Assembly (NCBI RefSeq): GCF_032926325.1
Contig: NZ_CP136709.1
Span: forward strand, 1,525,501 to 1,589,500
Source: Aestuariibaculum lutulentum
GTDB taxonomy: Bacteria; Bacteroidota; Bacteroidia; Flavobacteriales; Flavobacteriaceae
Length of the DNA stretch: 64,000 nucleotides
Direction: 5' to 3'
Shown here: one piece after another, positions 7,987-16,931 of the stretch
How the letters are laid out: each line of letters opens with the position of its first letter
Position numbering within the stretch: the stretch's first letter is position 1
Made by a program: the position numbers and the translations under genes
Notes under the pieces: generated by a model
What the model was told of the DNA's origin: nothing
Database searches by the model: none
Seen by the model: the letters and a program-made list of their open reading frames with translations, nothing else

Positions 7987-8943
7987 TTAGTAAAGGTATC
8001 GTGTAAGTTGTCCTGCTTCTACCATAATAAATCTAAAAAGAAGTCCGCCAATTATAACTAAGGCAGCCGGCACGGCAACAGGGACTTTAAAGCCTAATAA
8101 TTCAATAACTTCTAAAATAGCGGGTACGAGTAAGCCCAAAAGTATAACGAAGCCAAAAAACATGAGGGTGAATTCACCGCCTACTAAAAGATCCATCGCT
8201 TCCAGTTGCACTTGAGAACCTGCATAATAACCCATAATCATGTGAATGATTAAAGCTATTTCTACTATAATAAGACCTAAATCTATTTTACTGAACAGAT
8301 GACGTTCTTCTCTATTTCTAGACAACAAAATTATGGCTGCCGCTCCGGTTGATAGTCCCGAGGTTAGGAATAGAGGTCCTAAAATGGCATTGTTCCATAA
8401 AGGTCGGGCATTGAATGCCGATAATAAAATACCAGTATAGACGCCTAAAATTATGGATAGTGGAATCAGGGCGTATGCCATATAGGTTCTGTTGGTAATA
8501 AGGAATTTTTCAAATTTTTCCAGAAACTTAAATTTTTTAAAGAGTTTGAGTTTCGATTCCCATTTAGGGAAAGTGCTTCTGTAGAAGCTGAACAACCATA
8601 AAAAGGAAAGTGGGGTGGTAATGAGTAGTACCCAGGCTCCCCAAGACATTGGAGATTCTATCCTAAAGGTGGTATATAATTGCCAGGTGAATAAAGGATG
8701 TGTTAAATCGTAAACCAATGCCAATAGACCAACGGATAGGGCTATTGGAGGTATTACAGCCGCTTTTTTTAGAGCGGGATATTGTTTTTCTTTACCCATG
8801 AGGTAGAATAATGCTGCAAAAAATAAGATGCCTGCAGCAAGTCCGCCGAGAAATAGGTATAAGGAGATGGGCCAATGCCAAATTTGTAATGAAGGATCAA
8901 TGTTTGGAATGTTTCGGCCGCTTGTAAATAATTCTTCTTGCAT
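7987..8943 (-). CDS. NrfD/PsrC-type polytopic membrane subunit
   Basis: The 318-residue protein has about eight hydrophobic segments and opens with a short soluble stretch containing LQIWHWPISLYLFLGGLAAG, a signature of NrfD/PsrC subunits. These quinone-binding anchors carry electrons between menaquinol and the ferredoxin subunit of CISM oxidoreductases. Position confirms the role: it starts 12 bases downstream of the ferredoxin gene. MIMGYYAGSQVQLEA and a final FIMVEAGQL segment fit the family. The direction of electron flow (reduction of polysulfide, thiosulfate or tetrathionate, or the reverse) cannot be told. Confidence 0.85.
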   Translation of the reverse strand: MQEELFTSGRNIPNIDPSLQIWHWPISLYLFLGGLAAGILFFAALFYLMGKEKQYPALKKAAVIPPIALSVGLLALVYDLTHPLFTWQLYTTFRIESPMSWGAWVLLITTPLSFLWLFSFYRSTFPKWESKLKLFKKFKFLEKFEKFLITNRTYMAYALIPLSIILGVYTGILLSAFNARPLWNNAILGPLFLTSGLSTGAAAIILLSRNREERHLFSKIDLGLIIVEIALIIHMIMGYYAGSQVQLEAMDLLVGGEFTLMFFGFVILLGLLVPAILEVIELLGFKVPVAVPAALVIIGGLLFRFIMVEAGQLTRYLY

Positions 8944-8955
8944 GGTACTTTAGCT

Positions 8956-9489
8956 TTAAATGAGATAAAACACGTGGGGATCGGTCCCTGCCTCTGGCGA
9001 TAGGGTTTTATATTTTCTGTTTTTCAACAATTGAGAAATTTCGCTGTTCGGGTCGTCTAAATCACCAAAATACATGCATTTTGTTGGACACACAGATACG
9101 CAGGCAGGTAATTGTCCTTTTTCCAGTCGGTGGTGGCAAAAGGTGCATTTGTCTACGTAACCGTCAGGGTGTTGGTATCGTGCATCGTAAGGACAGGATT
9201 CTATACAGGCACCACAGCCTATACATTGGTCGGCAGTCACTAATACAATACCACCTTCAATAACATGACTGGCTCCCGTTGGACAGCATCTTACACATGG
9301 CGGATTGGCACAATGGTTGCAGCGTTCCGAACGCAATTCCAGTTCCAGATTAGGGTAGGAGCCGCTAACAGCTTCAGTTACCCAATCTCTGCAATAGCCA
9401 TGAGGCACATTGTTTTCTGTTTGGCATGCCACGACACAATCACTGCAGCCAACACATTTTAAGGTGTCTATCACCATTGCATATCTCAT
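8956..9489 (-). CDS. PsrB/PhsB-type ferredoxin subunit with four [4Fe-4S] clusters
   Basis: The protein has 177 residues with sixteen cluster cysteines in four groups: CVGCSDCVVAC, CNHCANPPCVRCCPTGA, CIGCGACIESCPY, and CTFCHHRLEKG with PACVSVCPTKC. This is the arrangement of electron-transfer subunits such as PsrB, PhsB, TtrB and DmsB. There is no twin-arginine signal of its own, so export would depend on piggyback transport with the catalytic subunit. Its ATG overlaps the stop of the catalytic subunit gene by 4 bases (ATGA), a sign of coupled translation and equal stoichiometry. It passes electrons between the NrfD-like subunit and the molybdoenzyme. Confidence 0.9.
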   Translation of the reverse strand: MRYAMVIDTLKCVGCSDCVVACQTENNVPHGYCRDWVTEAVSGSYPNLELELRSERCNHCANPPCVRCCPTGASHVIEGGIVLVTADQCIGCGACIESCPYDARYQHPDGYVDKCTFCHHRLEKGQLPACVSVCPTKCMYFGDLDDPNSEISQLLKNRKYKTLSPEAGTDPHVFYLI

Positions 9490-11729
9490 ACCTTTGTGTT
9501 TTTATGTGGATCTTCGGTTAAAATAGAAACAAAGTTGCCTCTTAATCCGGTGCCACCCATTAGTGGATCTACGACAATCTTGGAAATAAGTTCTGCGTCA
9601 CTCGCACCTTTCCCAAAGGCGCGGGTCAATTTTTTATTGTTATGGCCAAAGCCATGGTACATATATACAGAATCCCAACGGATACGCTCTGTAACTCTTA
9701 CTTTAATGGGGAATGCAGACAGAATACCATCCTGATTTTTAAGCCAAACGGGCTGGTCTTTTTTAAGGTCTAATATTCGGGCTACCTTAGGGTTTACCCA
9801 AAGAGTATTTTCACTTTTTAAATCGCTTAAATAAGGATTGTTAATGGTTCTGCTGAACGTGTGCATGGGAGATCTTCCGTAATTCAATCTGTAAAATCCT
9901 TGTGGAGGTTGTGGATGGTGCGTGTAGACAGGCATAGGATCAAATCCTAAATCGGCCAATTGTTGCGAATAGAATTCTATTTTTCCACTTGGGGTGCCGA
10001 ATTCATAATCTTGTCCTTCTTCCAGGAATAATGGTCCAGAGGTTCTTTCGAAGTTCTTAACACCAATCTTTTTCATTTCATCCAAAGAAGTCCCCATTTT
10101 GTTGAGCTGCCATTCAATGACCTCCTCAAAATCGTTGTAATTGAAATAGTCGCCCAAACCAATGCGGTCACCAATTTGTTTGCTTATCCACCAGGCAGGT
10201 TTCGAATTGTATTTGGGTTTTACAGCAGGAATACGAACCGCAATTGATGGATGTCTGTTGGTTGCAGAACGGATACCGTCATAACGTTCTAAATAGGTAC
10301 ATTCAGGTAGTACCACATCCGCATAGCCTGTGATTTCCATTGGCATGGTATCTACCACGACCAAAAATTCAAGAGCGTTAATTGCCTCAAGAGTTTGTTC
10401 TCGCTGAGGTAGTGTGTTGATTAAATTGGTGCCGGCAATCATCCATGCTTTTATAGGGTATGGATTATCTTCATTAGGAATAGTCGCCTTGACTACTTCC
10501 GAAGTATTGCCCATTTCAGCAAATGGATATTGCTCACCTATTTCATGCCAGCCCCATTTCGGCTCAGGATATGCTGGATGCGGATATTTTGGAATACTGA
10601 TTTTTTCTTTAAAATAGAAACCGCCTCGGTTACCCCAAGAGCCTAAAAGTCCATTAAGAATGGCAATGGCTCGTTCGCGTTGCGAGTCATCTCCATACCA
10701 GGTAACATGACGTCCTGGGTGAATGATAGTAGCCGGGGCTGCTGCAGCCATTAGGCGCGCCGTTTCCCTTATGCTTTCCGGTTTTATGGTGGTGATACCG
10801 TAGGCCCATTCTGGTGTAAATGGTTTTACGTGTGCTTTTAGTTCATCGAAGCCAATGGCATATTTTTCAACGTATTTTTTATTGTAAAGTTCTTCTTCTA
10901 TCAATACATGCATCCAGGATAAAAGTAAGGCAATGTCGGTAGCTGGTTTGATTGGTAACCAATGAGAAGATTTACTGGCTGCTGTAGAAAATCTCGGGTC
11001 TACAGTAATAATGGTAGCGCCATTATCTATGGCATCAGACATTTCCTGAACCTGTGTATTGTGCATATTCTCTCCAATGTGGGAACCAATAAGCACTAGA
11101 CATTTGGTGTCTCTAATATCGGTAGGTTCAGGGGAGCCTACCCAAGAGCCAAAGGTTAGTCCGAAGCCTGTTTCCCTTGGGCCTCTACACTGCGCGTAGG
11201 CAGGTTCGGCAATAGTATCGGAGCCATAGGCTTTAAAGAGGTGTTCTAAATGACTTCCAGGAGAACCGTGTTTTAAAAGAGCGAACGACTCGGGTCCATA
11301 TTTCTGTTTTATTTCAGTGAATTTTTCAGCAATCAGGTCTAAGGCTTCTTCCCAACTGGCTTCCCTATAGGTTTCTTCGCCGTTTATGGTTGTTCTTATT
11401 AATGGGGTTTTCAGTCGATCTTCGTCACTGTACATACCAAGACCTCCAGTACCTCTTGGACAGAGTCTTCCGTTGCAGTGTGGGTCGTCATCATTCCCTA
11501 TCACTTTTTTAATATCTCCCTCTTCGTCTGTATAGGCCCATGCGGCACATTTCCAAAAGCATACCTCACAATAGGTAGCGGTTCTGGAAAGTTTTTTGGC
11601 AAGGTTCTTTTTTGCTGCAGCATCCAACAGAGGATTGGAGGCTAATAAATTGACAGCTGAAGCGGAAAGTGTTATTCCCCCTACCCCTAAAGCTGAAATT
11701 TTTATAAATTTTCGTCTGGAAGTCACCAT
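9486..11729 (-). CDS. Tat-exported molybdopterin oxidoreductase, PsrA/PhsA type
   Basis: The catalytic subunit has 747 residues, the length usual for PsrA and PhsA (about 760). The N-terminus has a twin-arginine signal, SRRKFIKISALGVGG. An iron-sulfur cluster site follows at Cys54, Cys57, Cys61 and Cys90 (CEVCFWKC, then CPRG). AQCRGPRETG around Cys181 is at the place of the molybdenum-ligating cysteine. Later segments bind the two guanylyl molybdopterins. The family reduces polysulfide, thiosulfate, tetrathionate or related compounds, and some members run as oxidases. The YeeE and rhodanese-like neighbours favour a sulfur substrate, but arsenate- or selenate-type activity cannot be excluded by eye. 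It is the first gene of the seven-gene minus-strand operon. Confidence 0.88.
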   Translation of the reverse strand: MVTSRRKFIKISALGVGGITLSASAVNLLASNPLLDAAAKKNLAKKLSRTATYCEVCFWKCAAWAYTDEEGDIKKVIGNDDDPHCNGRLCPRGTGGLGMYSDEDRLKTPLIRTTINGEETYREASWEEALDLIAEKFTEIKQKYGPESFALLKHGSPGSHLEHLFKAYGSDTIAEPAYAQCRGPRETGFGLTFGSWVGSPEPTDIRDTKCLVLIGSHIGENMHNTQVQEMSDAIDNGATIITVDPRFSTAASKSSHWLPIKPATDIALLLSWMHVLIEEELYNKKYVEKYAIGFDELKAHVKPFTPEWAYGITTIKPESIRETARLMAAAAPATIIHPGRHVTWYGDDSQRERAIAILNGLLGSWGNRGGFYFKEKISIPKYPHPAYPEPKWGWHEIGEQYPFAEMGNTSEVVKATIPNEDNPYPIKAWMIAGTNLINTLPQREQTLEAINALEFLVVVDTMPMEITGYADVVLPECTYLERYDGIRSATNRHPSIAVRIPAVKPKYNSKPAWWISKQIGDRIGLGDYFNYNDFEEVIEWQLNKMGTSLDEMKKIGVKNFERTSGPLFLEEGQDYEFGTPSGKIEFYSQQLADLGFDPMPVYTHHPQPPQGFYRLNYGRSPMHTFSRTINNPYLSDLKSENTLWVNPKVARILDLKKDQPVWLKNQDGILSAFPIKVRVTERIRWDSVYMYHGFGHNNKKLTRAFGKGASDAELISKIVVDPLMGGTGLRGNFVSILTEDPHKNTKV

Positions 11730-11813
11730 AGTTATATGGATTGGTTCTTAAAATTAAGAATTTTTTTCAATGTTTGAGCGTACTAAAAGTATAATAAAAT
11801 CAGGTACTTGGGA

Positions 11814-11827
11814 GTAACATTTGTTAC
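11814..11827. promoter_or_regulatory. candidate CRP/FNR-family operator between psrA-like and cytochrome genes
   Basis: GTAACATTTGTTAC is an inverted repeat with six-base arms GTAACA and TGTTAC around TT. It lies in the 163-base divergent promoter region, 85 bases from the molybdoenzyme start and 66 from the cytochrome start, a position from which one dimer could act on both units. Two-fold sites of this size are typical of CRP/FNR proteins, which often control anaerobic respiration. The regulator is not in the window, so the link is inference. Confidence 0.45.
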
Positions 11828-11870
11828 AATAGAAACATTTTTTTAATGATGTTCAGGAATAAATTTATTG

Positions 11871-11878
11871 TAAATTTG
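11871..11878 (+). promoter_or_regulatory. Bacteroidota -7 element for the multiheme cytochrome gene
   Basis: TAAATTTG matches the TAnnTTTG consensus of the Bacteroidota primary sigma factor. It ends 14 bases before the cytochrome ATG, which predicts a very short leader. The -33 element is not distinct, in line with a promoter that needs an activator. Confidence 0.45.
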
Positions 11879-11892
11879 ATTATGTACTTACT

Positions 11893-13779
11893 ATGAAAGA
11901 AAAGACTTATTTTCGATGGATTTTGATTGTGGCCGTATTGCTATTTGGCTTGCTTTATGTCGTAAGGCATGCAGATGCTTTTCGGTCTCATGAATTTATT
12001 GATGTACAATATGAAGGTAAGGCCGTATCCGAAGGAGAATCTTGCCTGCAGTGTCATCAGCAAACCAAAGGGTTTTCAGAATACCATAATCCGGAACTAA
12101 TTGGTTGTGCCAATTGCCATCTAGGGAATACAGCTGATTTTAACAAAGCGGGAGCACATAAGGGTATGGTTTTGATACCCGGAAACTTGATAGATGCCCA
12201 AAGAACCTGCGGAACATGTCATATCAACGAATTACATAATGTAGAGCACTCCCTAATGACGACCAATAGTGGTTTGGTGGCGGTCGATAAATTTGTGTTT
12301 GGAGAATCCGATAGTTTGAATGCCCATTACCATATTAAAGATTTGCAGTATTCTGCCGCCGATAAACATTTACGGGATTTATGTGCCAATTGCCATTTGG
12401 GCGCTCAAAAAACCGATTATGGCCCTATTACCCAATTAAGTCGTGGAGGAGGGTGTAATGCCTGTCATTTAAATTATTCACAACAGGCCAAAGCCGATCT
12501 TAACACCTATATAGCTTCTAACAAAATAAAGTTGCCAAAAGTACACCCTTCCAGTGATGTGTTTATGGATGATACCCATTGTTTTGGATGTCACAGCCGA
12601 TCTAGTAGAATTTCTACCAATTATATAGGGCTTCAGGAAACTTTACTGGATGAATCTGATTTGCTTCACACCCAAGGACATGTAGTTCTTGAAGATAAAA
12701 GGGTTTATAAGAAGTTACAGGAAGATGTGCACCATACCAAGGGCTTATTGTGTATAGATTGTCATTCCTCGCATGAGGTGATGGGAGATGGAAAGACCTA
12801 TGCACATGCCGAAGATGCCGTAACTCTGCAATGCAGCGATTGCCATTTCAAATCTAAACCTCGTACGGTTCCTTTTAATTCCATTGATAGAGAAAGCCGA
12901 TTGGTTTATTTGCACAGGGGATATGAGCATTCCGACAAAGAAATATTAATAACAGAAAAAGATGGACACCCTTTAATAAATACCTATATAGATTCTTTGG
13001 GGAATGCCTTTTTAATAGGAAAAAAGGACCAGAAATTACATCCTTTAGCACCGCAATCGGAGGTTTGTTCTCGCGATAATGCTCATAAAAATGTGAGTTG
13101 TAGTGCTTGTCATTCCTCGTGGACACCACGCTGTATTGGTTGTCATAATAAGTTTGATGGCAATGAGGCACAGGCTTTTGATTTGTTGGATAAGAAGCTT
13201 GTTAAAGGTCAATGGAAGGAATATGTGGCTGAGTTTTCTGCATCATTACCTGCATTGGGTGTGAGGGAACACGAGGAAGGAAACATTATTGAACCGGCAA
13301 TTCCCGGGATGGTCATGACCATAGACAAAGGAAGTTATAGCGGGCATCCGGATACCTATGTATCTTTTCATAGGCTTTTTGCGCCAAATGCAACACATAC
13401 CACCGCAAAAGCGGTACGCGACTGTAAATCATGCCATGCCAACCCTTATACTCTAGGCTATGGCAATGGAAACTTGGTTTATTATATAAATCAAGGAAAA
13501 GGAGAATGGGTGTTTACCCCAGAATATGCCTTGAATCCGCATGATGGTTTACCTGAAGATGCCTGGGTGCCTTTTATGAAGCAAGGCAACGGGCAAGCTT
13601 CAACATCTACACGAACCAATTTCAGACCTTTTAATGTTAAAGAGCAACAGCGTTTGTTGTTTGTTGGTGCCTGTTTACAGTGTCATAACGACACTTCCAA
13701 AGTTATGCAACAAACTCTAGAAGAGGGGTTGCAGGCCAGTTTAAAGCGATTGAGTAAGGCTTGTATTTTACCTGAGTAA
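11893..13779 (+). CDS. membrane-anchored dodecaheme cytochrome c
   Basis: The protein has 628 residues with one N-terminal membrane anchor (about residues 9-25) and a periplasmic body holding twelve CxxCH motifs, from CLQCH at residue 51 to CLQCH near residue 602. The motifs come in two blocks: eight in the N-terminal half, then four after a 75-residue gap. Extra cysteines that are not part of heme motifs occur in EVCSRDN and in the final KACILPE. I do not recognise a named family; it has no clear catalytic heme motif such as CxxCK. It is divergent from the psr-like operon, so it is likely to exchange electrons with that enzyme or to reduce an acceptor of its own. Hemes are attached in the periplasm. 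Confidence 0.85.
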   Translation: MKEKTYFRWILIVAVLLFGLLYVVRHADAFRSHEFIDVQYEGKAVSEGESCLQCHQQTKGFSEYHNPELIGCANCHLGNTADFNKAGAHKGMVLIPGNLIDAQRTCGTCHINELHNVEHSLMTTNSGLVAVDKFVFGESDSLNAHYHIKDLQYSAADKHLRDLCANCHLGAQKTDYGPITQLSRGGGCNACHLNYSQQAKADLNTYIASNKIKLPKVHPSSDVFMDDTHCFGCHSRSSRISTNYIGLQETLLDESDLLHTQGHVVLEDKRVYKKLQEDVHHTKGLLCIDCHSSHEVMGDGKTYAHAEDAVTLQCSDCHFKSKPRTVPFNSIDRESRLVYLHRGYEHSDKEILITEKDGHPLINTYIDSLGNAFLIGKKDQKLHPLAPQSEVCSRDNAHKNVSCSACHSSWTPRCIGCHNKFDGNEAQAFDLLDKKLVKGQWKEYVAEFSASLPALGVREHEEGNIIEPAIPGMVMTIDKGSYSGHPDTYVSFHRLFAPNATHTTAKAVRDCKSCHANPYTLGYGNGNLVYYINQGKGEWVFTPEYALNPHDGLPEDAWVPFMKQGNGQASTSTRTNFRPFNVKEQQRLLFVGACLQCHNDTSKVMQQTLEEGLQASLKRLSKACILPE

Positions 13780-13794
13780 TATTTTGTGATTTTC

Positions 13795-13895
13795 ATGAAG
13801 TTAGCCTCTTTTAAAATTCAAGCTGTTGATTTAAATTAGAAAAAAATTGTGGTGTTATGGAAATGTTTCGCAGTTTTGTAAGTGTAAATGTGTAA
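13795..13895 (+). pseudogene. relic of an osmC-like gene (internally deleted, frameshifted)
   Basis: From 13795 the sequence reads ATG with codons for MKLASFKIQAVDLN, and from 13839 in another frame EKNCGVMEMFRSFVSVNV and a stop. The first part resembles MKLDVADFKIEID and AVDLS of the intact OsmC at 3126-3545, and the second resembles its EKYCGVMEMFRQFADVQVN end. The roughly 40 residues between them are gone and the frame is broken. No protein gene fits this gap between the cytochrome and recJ, so a decayed OsmC paralog is the simplest reading. Confidence 0.7.
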
Positions 13896-13928
13896 ACATT
13901 TACGGATGGATTATACAGACTTCAGACT

Positions 13929-15620
13929 ATGCGGTGGACAATTAAACCAAAGCCAGAAAACAATAAATTAGCTGTTTTAAAAACAGCACTTCAAGTTGAT
14001 GATATTACTGCTACGTTGTTATTACAGCGTGGCATTGAAACGTTTGATGAAGCGAAGGCTTTTTTCCGCCCCGATTTAAACGATTTACATAATCCGTATC
14101 TTATGAAAGATATGGATAAAGCCGTTGCCCGAATCGAACAGGCCTTTGCTAATAACGAAAATATTCTGGTTTATGGCGATTATGATGTTGATGGAACAAC
14201 CTCGGTAGCCTTGATGAGTTTGTATCTAAAAACCCGAAGCGAGCAGGTTGCGACTTATATTCCAGATCGCTATGATGAAGGTTACGGCGTTTCATTTAAA
14301 GGTATCGATTTTGCCAGCGATAACGATTTTACACTAATTGTAGCTTTAGACTGTGGTATTAAAGCGATTGATAAAGTTGAATATGCTAAAGAAAAAGGCA
14401 TCGATTTTATTATTTGTGATCATCATAGACCGGGCGATACCATTCCGGAAGCTGCCGCTGTATTAGATCCTAAGCGTGTAGATTGCGAATATCCGTATAA
14501 AGAATTATGTGGCTGTGGTGTTGGTTTTAAACTCATTCAGGCTTTAGCTGATAGAGATGGGAAAACCCTTGAGGATTTAGTTGGATATTTAGATTTGGTT
14601 GCCACAGCGATTGGTGCCGATATTGTACCGATAACGGGCGAAAACAGGATTTTGGCTTTTTATGGATTGAAAGTGATTAATGCTTTTCCAAGACCCGGAA
14701 TTAAAGCGCTTATCGATCAGGTAAATAAGAAAAATGAACTAACGATTACTGATGTCGTTTTTACAGTTGCACCACGAATTAATGCTGCCGGACGCATGAA
14801 ACACGGTAATTATGCCGTGACTTTATTAGCTGAAGAAAATGAAGCTTTGGCTACCAAATATGCTGAGGAAATAAATGCCTATAATGAAGATCGTCGTGAA
14901 ACTGATAGACGAATTACAGAAGAGGCCTTAGAACAGATTAAAGACAATAAAGAGGAGGACCGAATCACCTCGGTGGTATACCATGAAAGCTGGCATAAAG
15001 GCGTTATTGGTATTGTAGCCTCACGTTTAACAGAAACCTATTATCGGCCAACTTTGGTGTTTACTAAAAGCGGTGATAAGTTAGCGGCATCGGCGCGCTC
15101 GGTGGTGGGGTTCGATGTGTACAATGCTTTAGAGGCATGCAGCGAACATATTGAACAGTTTGGTGGCCATAAATATGCAGCGGGTTTAACCCTTAAAGAA
15201 GAAAATTATGAAGCCTTTAAACAGGCTTTTGAAGATGAGGTTACTAAAACCATAGACAGAAGTCTGTTGGTTCCTGAAATTAAAATTGATGCTCAAATTA
15301 ATTTAAACGATATCACCCCTAAATTCTACCGAATATTAAAGCAGTTTGCACCATTTGGTCCAAGTAATATGACGCCTGTTTTTATGACAGCAAATTTAAT
15401 GGATACCGGTTGGGGAAAACGCGTTGGAGCAGACCAAACGCATTTGCGTGTTACCGTAAAACAATCCGATTCTAATCCTATTGTGGGTATTGGTTTTGGT
15501 TTAGGTGAAAAAATGGATATTATCTCCAGTCAGGCGCCCTTTGACGCCGTGTATTCCATTGATGAAAACGAATGGCAAGGCAATGTATCTTTACAACTTA
15601 AATTAAGAGATATCAAGTAA
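13929..15620 (+). CDS. recJ: single-stranded-DNA-specific exonuclease RecJ
   Basis: The product has 563 residues, normal for RecJ. The DHH phosphoesterase motifs are clear: VYGDYDVDGTTSVALM near residue 80, ALDCGIK, and ICDHHRPGD near residue 165, binding the manganese pair. The DHHA1 domain shows GGHKYAAGL, and a C-terminal OB-type domain follows. RecJ degrades single-stranded DNA 5' to 3' in recombination and mismatch repair. The MFS gene starts 3 bases after its stop, so the two form an operon. An osmC relic lies just upstream. Confidence 0.95.
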   Translation: MRWTIKPKPENNKLAVLKTALQVDDITATLLLQRGIETFDEAKAFFRPDLNDLHNPYLMKDMDKAVARIEQAFANNENILVYGDYDVDGTTSVALMSLYLKTRSEQVATYIPDRYDEGYGVSFKGIDFASDNDFTLIVALDCGIKAIDKVEYAKEKGIDFIICDHHRPGDTIPEAAAVLDPKRVDCEYPYKELCGCGVGFKLIQALADRDGKTLEDLVGYLDLVATAIGADIVPITGENRILAFYGLKVINAFPRPGIKALIDQVNKKNELTITDVVFTVAPRINAAGRMKHGNYAVTLLAEENEALATKYAEEINAYNEDRRETDRRITEEALEQIKDNKEEDRITSVVYHESWHKGVIGIVASRLTETYYRPTLVFTKSGDKLAASARSVVGFDVYNALEACSEHIEQFGGHKYAAGLTLKEENYEAFKQAFEDEVTKTIDRSLLVPEIKIDAQINLNDITPKFYRILKQFAPFGPSNMTPVFMTANLMDTGWGKRVGADQTHLRVTVKQSDSNPIVGIGFGLGEKMDIISSQAPFDAVYSIDENEWQGNVSLQLKLRDIK

Positions 15621-15623
15621 ATC

Positions 15624-16889
15624 ATGACTAAAAAAGACCCATACGCGGCGCTACGTTACCGGGAGTTTAATATATTTTTATTACTTCGGTTTGTGTTGGT
15701 TTTTGGTTGGACGATGCAATTTATTGTTATCGAATGGCAGGTGTATAGCTTAACCAAAGATCCGCTATCGTTGGGCGTTATTGGGTTAATGGAAATTATT
15801 CCGGCGTTTACCATGGCCTTGTTTGCAGGTCATATTGTAGACCAGAATGAAAAACGAAATTTGTTAGCCAAATGTATTTCTGCATTTTCATTAATTAGCT
15901 TGGGTTTGTTTTTATTAACCTGGCCAAAAGTGGTAGACGGCTGGTCTACTAAAACCATTTTGTATAGCATTTATGCGTTGGTGTTTTTTGGTGGTTTTTT
16001 GCGATCGTTTTTCGGACCAACGATTTTTTCCTTAGTTGCGTTATTAGTGCCTAAAAAAGTTTATCCTAACGCTGCAACCTGGAACAGTTCTACCTGGCAA
16101 ATGGCAGCGGTTTTGGGGCCTGCTTTTGGTGGGTTTGCGATTAGCTGGATTGGTGTGCATTGGTCGCTTTGTATCATTTTCGGATTGATTATTTTATCGC
16201 TAATCATCTTACTTCAAATTAAACCGAAACCTATTTTAAACCCTAAAATTGGAGAACCTGTGGTTGAAAGTTTAAAGGAAGGTGTTCGTTTTGTATTTAA
16301 AACCAAAGCCATTTTGGGCGCTTTAACTTTAGATATGGTTGCGGTATTGTTTGGTGGTGCGATTGCCTTATTACCGGTTTTTGCACAAGATATTTTAAAA
16401 GTGGGGAGTGAAGGTTTTGGCGTGCTTCGTGCTGCTCCGGCCATTGGTGCTTTTTTAACCATGCTGGTAACGGCCTATATTCCTATTAGTAAGAATGCCG
16501 GAATGAAATTGTTAGGAGCTATTTTTGGTTTCGGACTTTGTATTATCGTTTTCGGATTGTCATCCATATTTTGGGTGTCGGTAGTAGCCTTATTTTTTAG
16601 CGGAGTAACCGATGGGGTTTCCATGGTAATTCGTCAAACCATTTTGCAAATTAAAACACCTGATAATATGCGCGGACGCGTATCATCGGTAAACTCGATG
16701 TTTGTTGGATCTTCAAACGAATTAGGGGCTTTTGAGAGTGGTTTAACCGCCAGACTTATGGGGACGGTAACAGCAGTTGTTTTTGGCGGAACTATGACGT
16801 TAATTACTGTAATTTCTACAGCTTTAGTTTCTCCATCTTTTAGAAAACTTGACTTAACCAAAGATCTGGAAGAACATGCTGCTTCTTAA
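15624..16889 (+). CDS. MFS transporter (EntS/MFS_3-like)
   Basis: A 421-residue protein with about twelve hydrophobic segments. LRYREFNIFLLLRFVLVFGW at the N-terminus, DQNEKRNLLAK in the loop between helices 2 and 3, and MRGRVSSVNSMFVGSSNELGAFESG near the C-terminus match the MFS_3 group that includes the enterobactin exporter EntS. The substrate is unknown. It is 3 bases downstream of recJ and probably translated with it, a pairing that gives no clue to its cargo. Confidence 0.82.
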   Translation: MTKKDPYAALRYREFNIFLLLRFVLVFGWTMQFIVIEWQVYSLTKDPLSLGVIGLMEIIPAFTMALFAGHIVDQNEKRNLLAKCISAFSLISLGLFLLTWPKVVDGWSTKTILYSIYALVFFGGFLRSFFGPTIFSLVALLVPKKVYPNAATWNSSTWQMAAVLGPAFGGFAISWIGVHWSLCIIFGLIILSLIILLQIKPKPILNPKIGEPVVESLKEGVRFVFKTKAILGALTLDMVAVLFGGAIALLPVFAQDILKVGSEGFGVLRAAPAIGAFLTMLVTAYIPISKNAGMKLLGAIFGFGLCIIVFGLSSIFWVSVVALFFSGVTDGVSMVIRQTILQIKTPDNMRGRVSSVNSMFVGSSNELGAFESGLTARLMGTVTAVVFGGTMTLITVISTALVSPSFRKLDLTKDLEEHAAS

Positions 16890-16931
16890 ATCAAGCTACA
16901 CCATGATAATTATTGAGAGGACTTATTTTTT

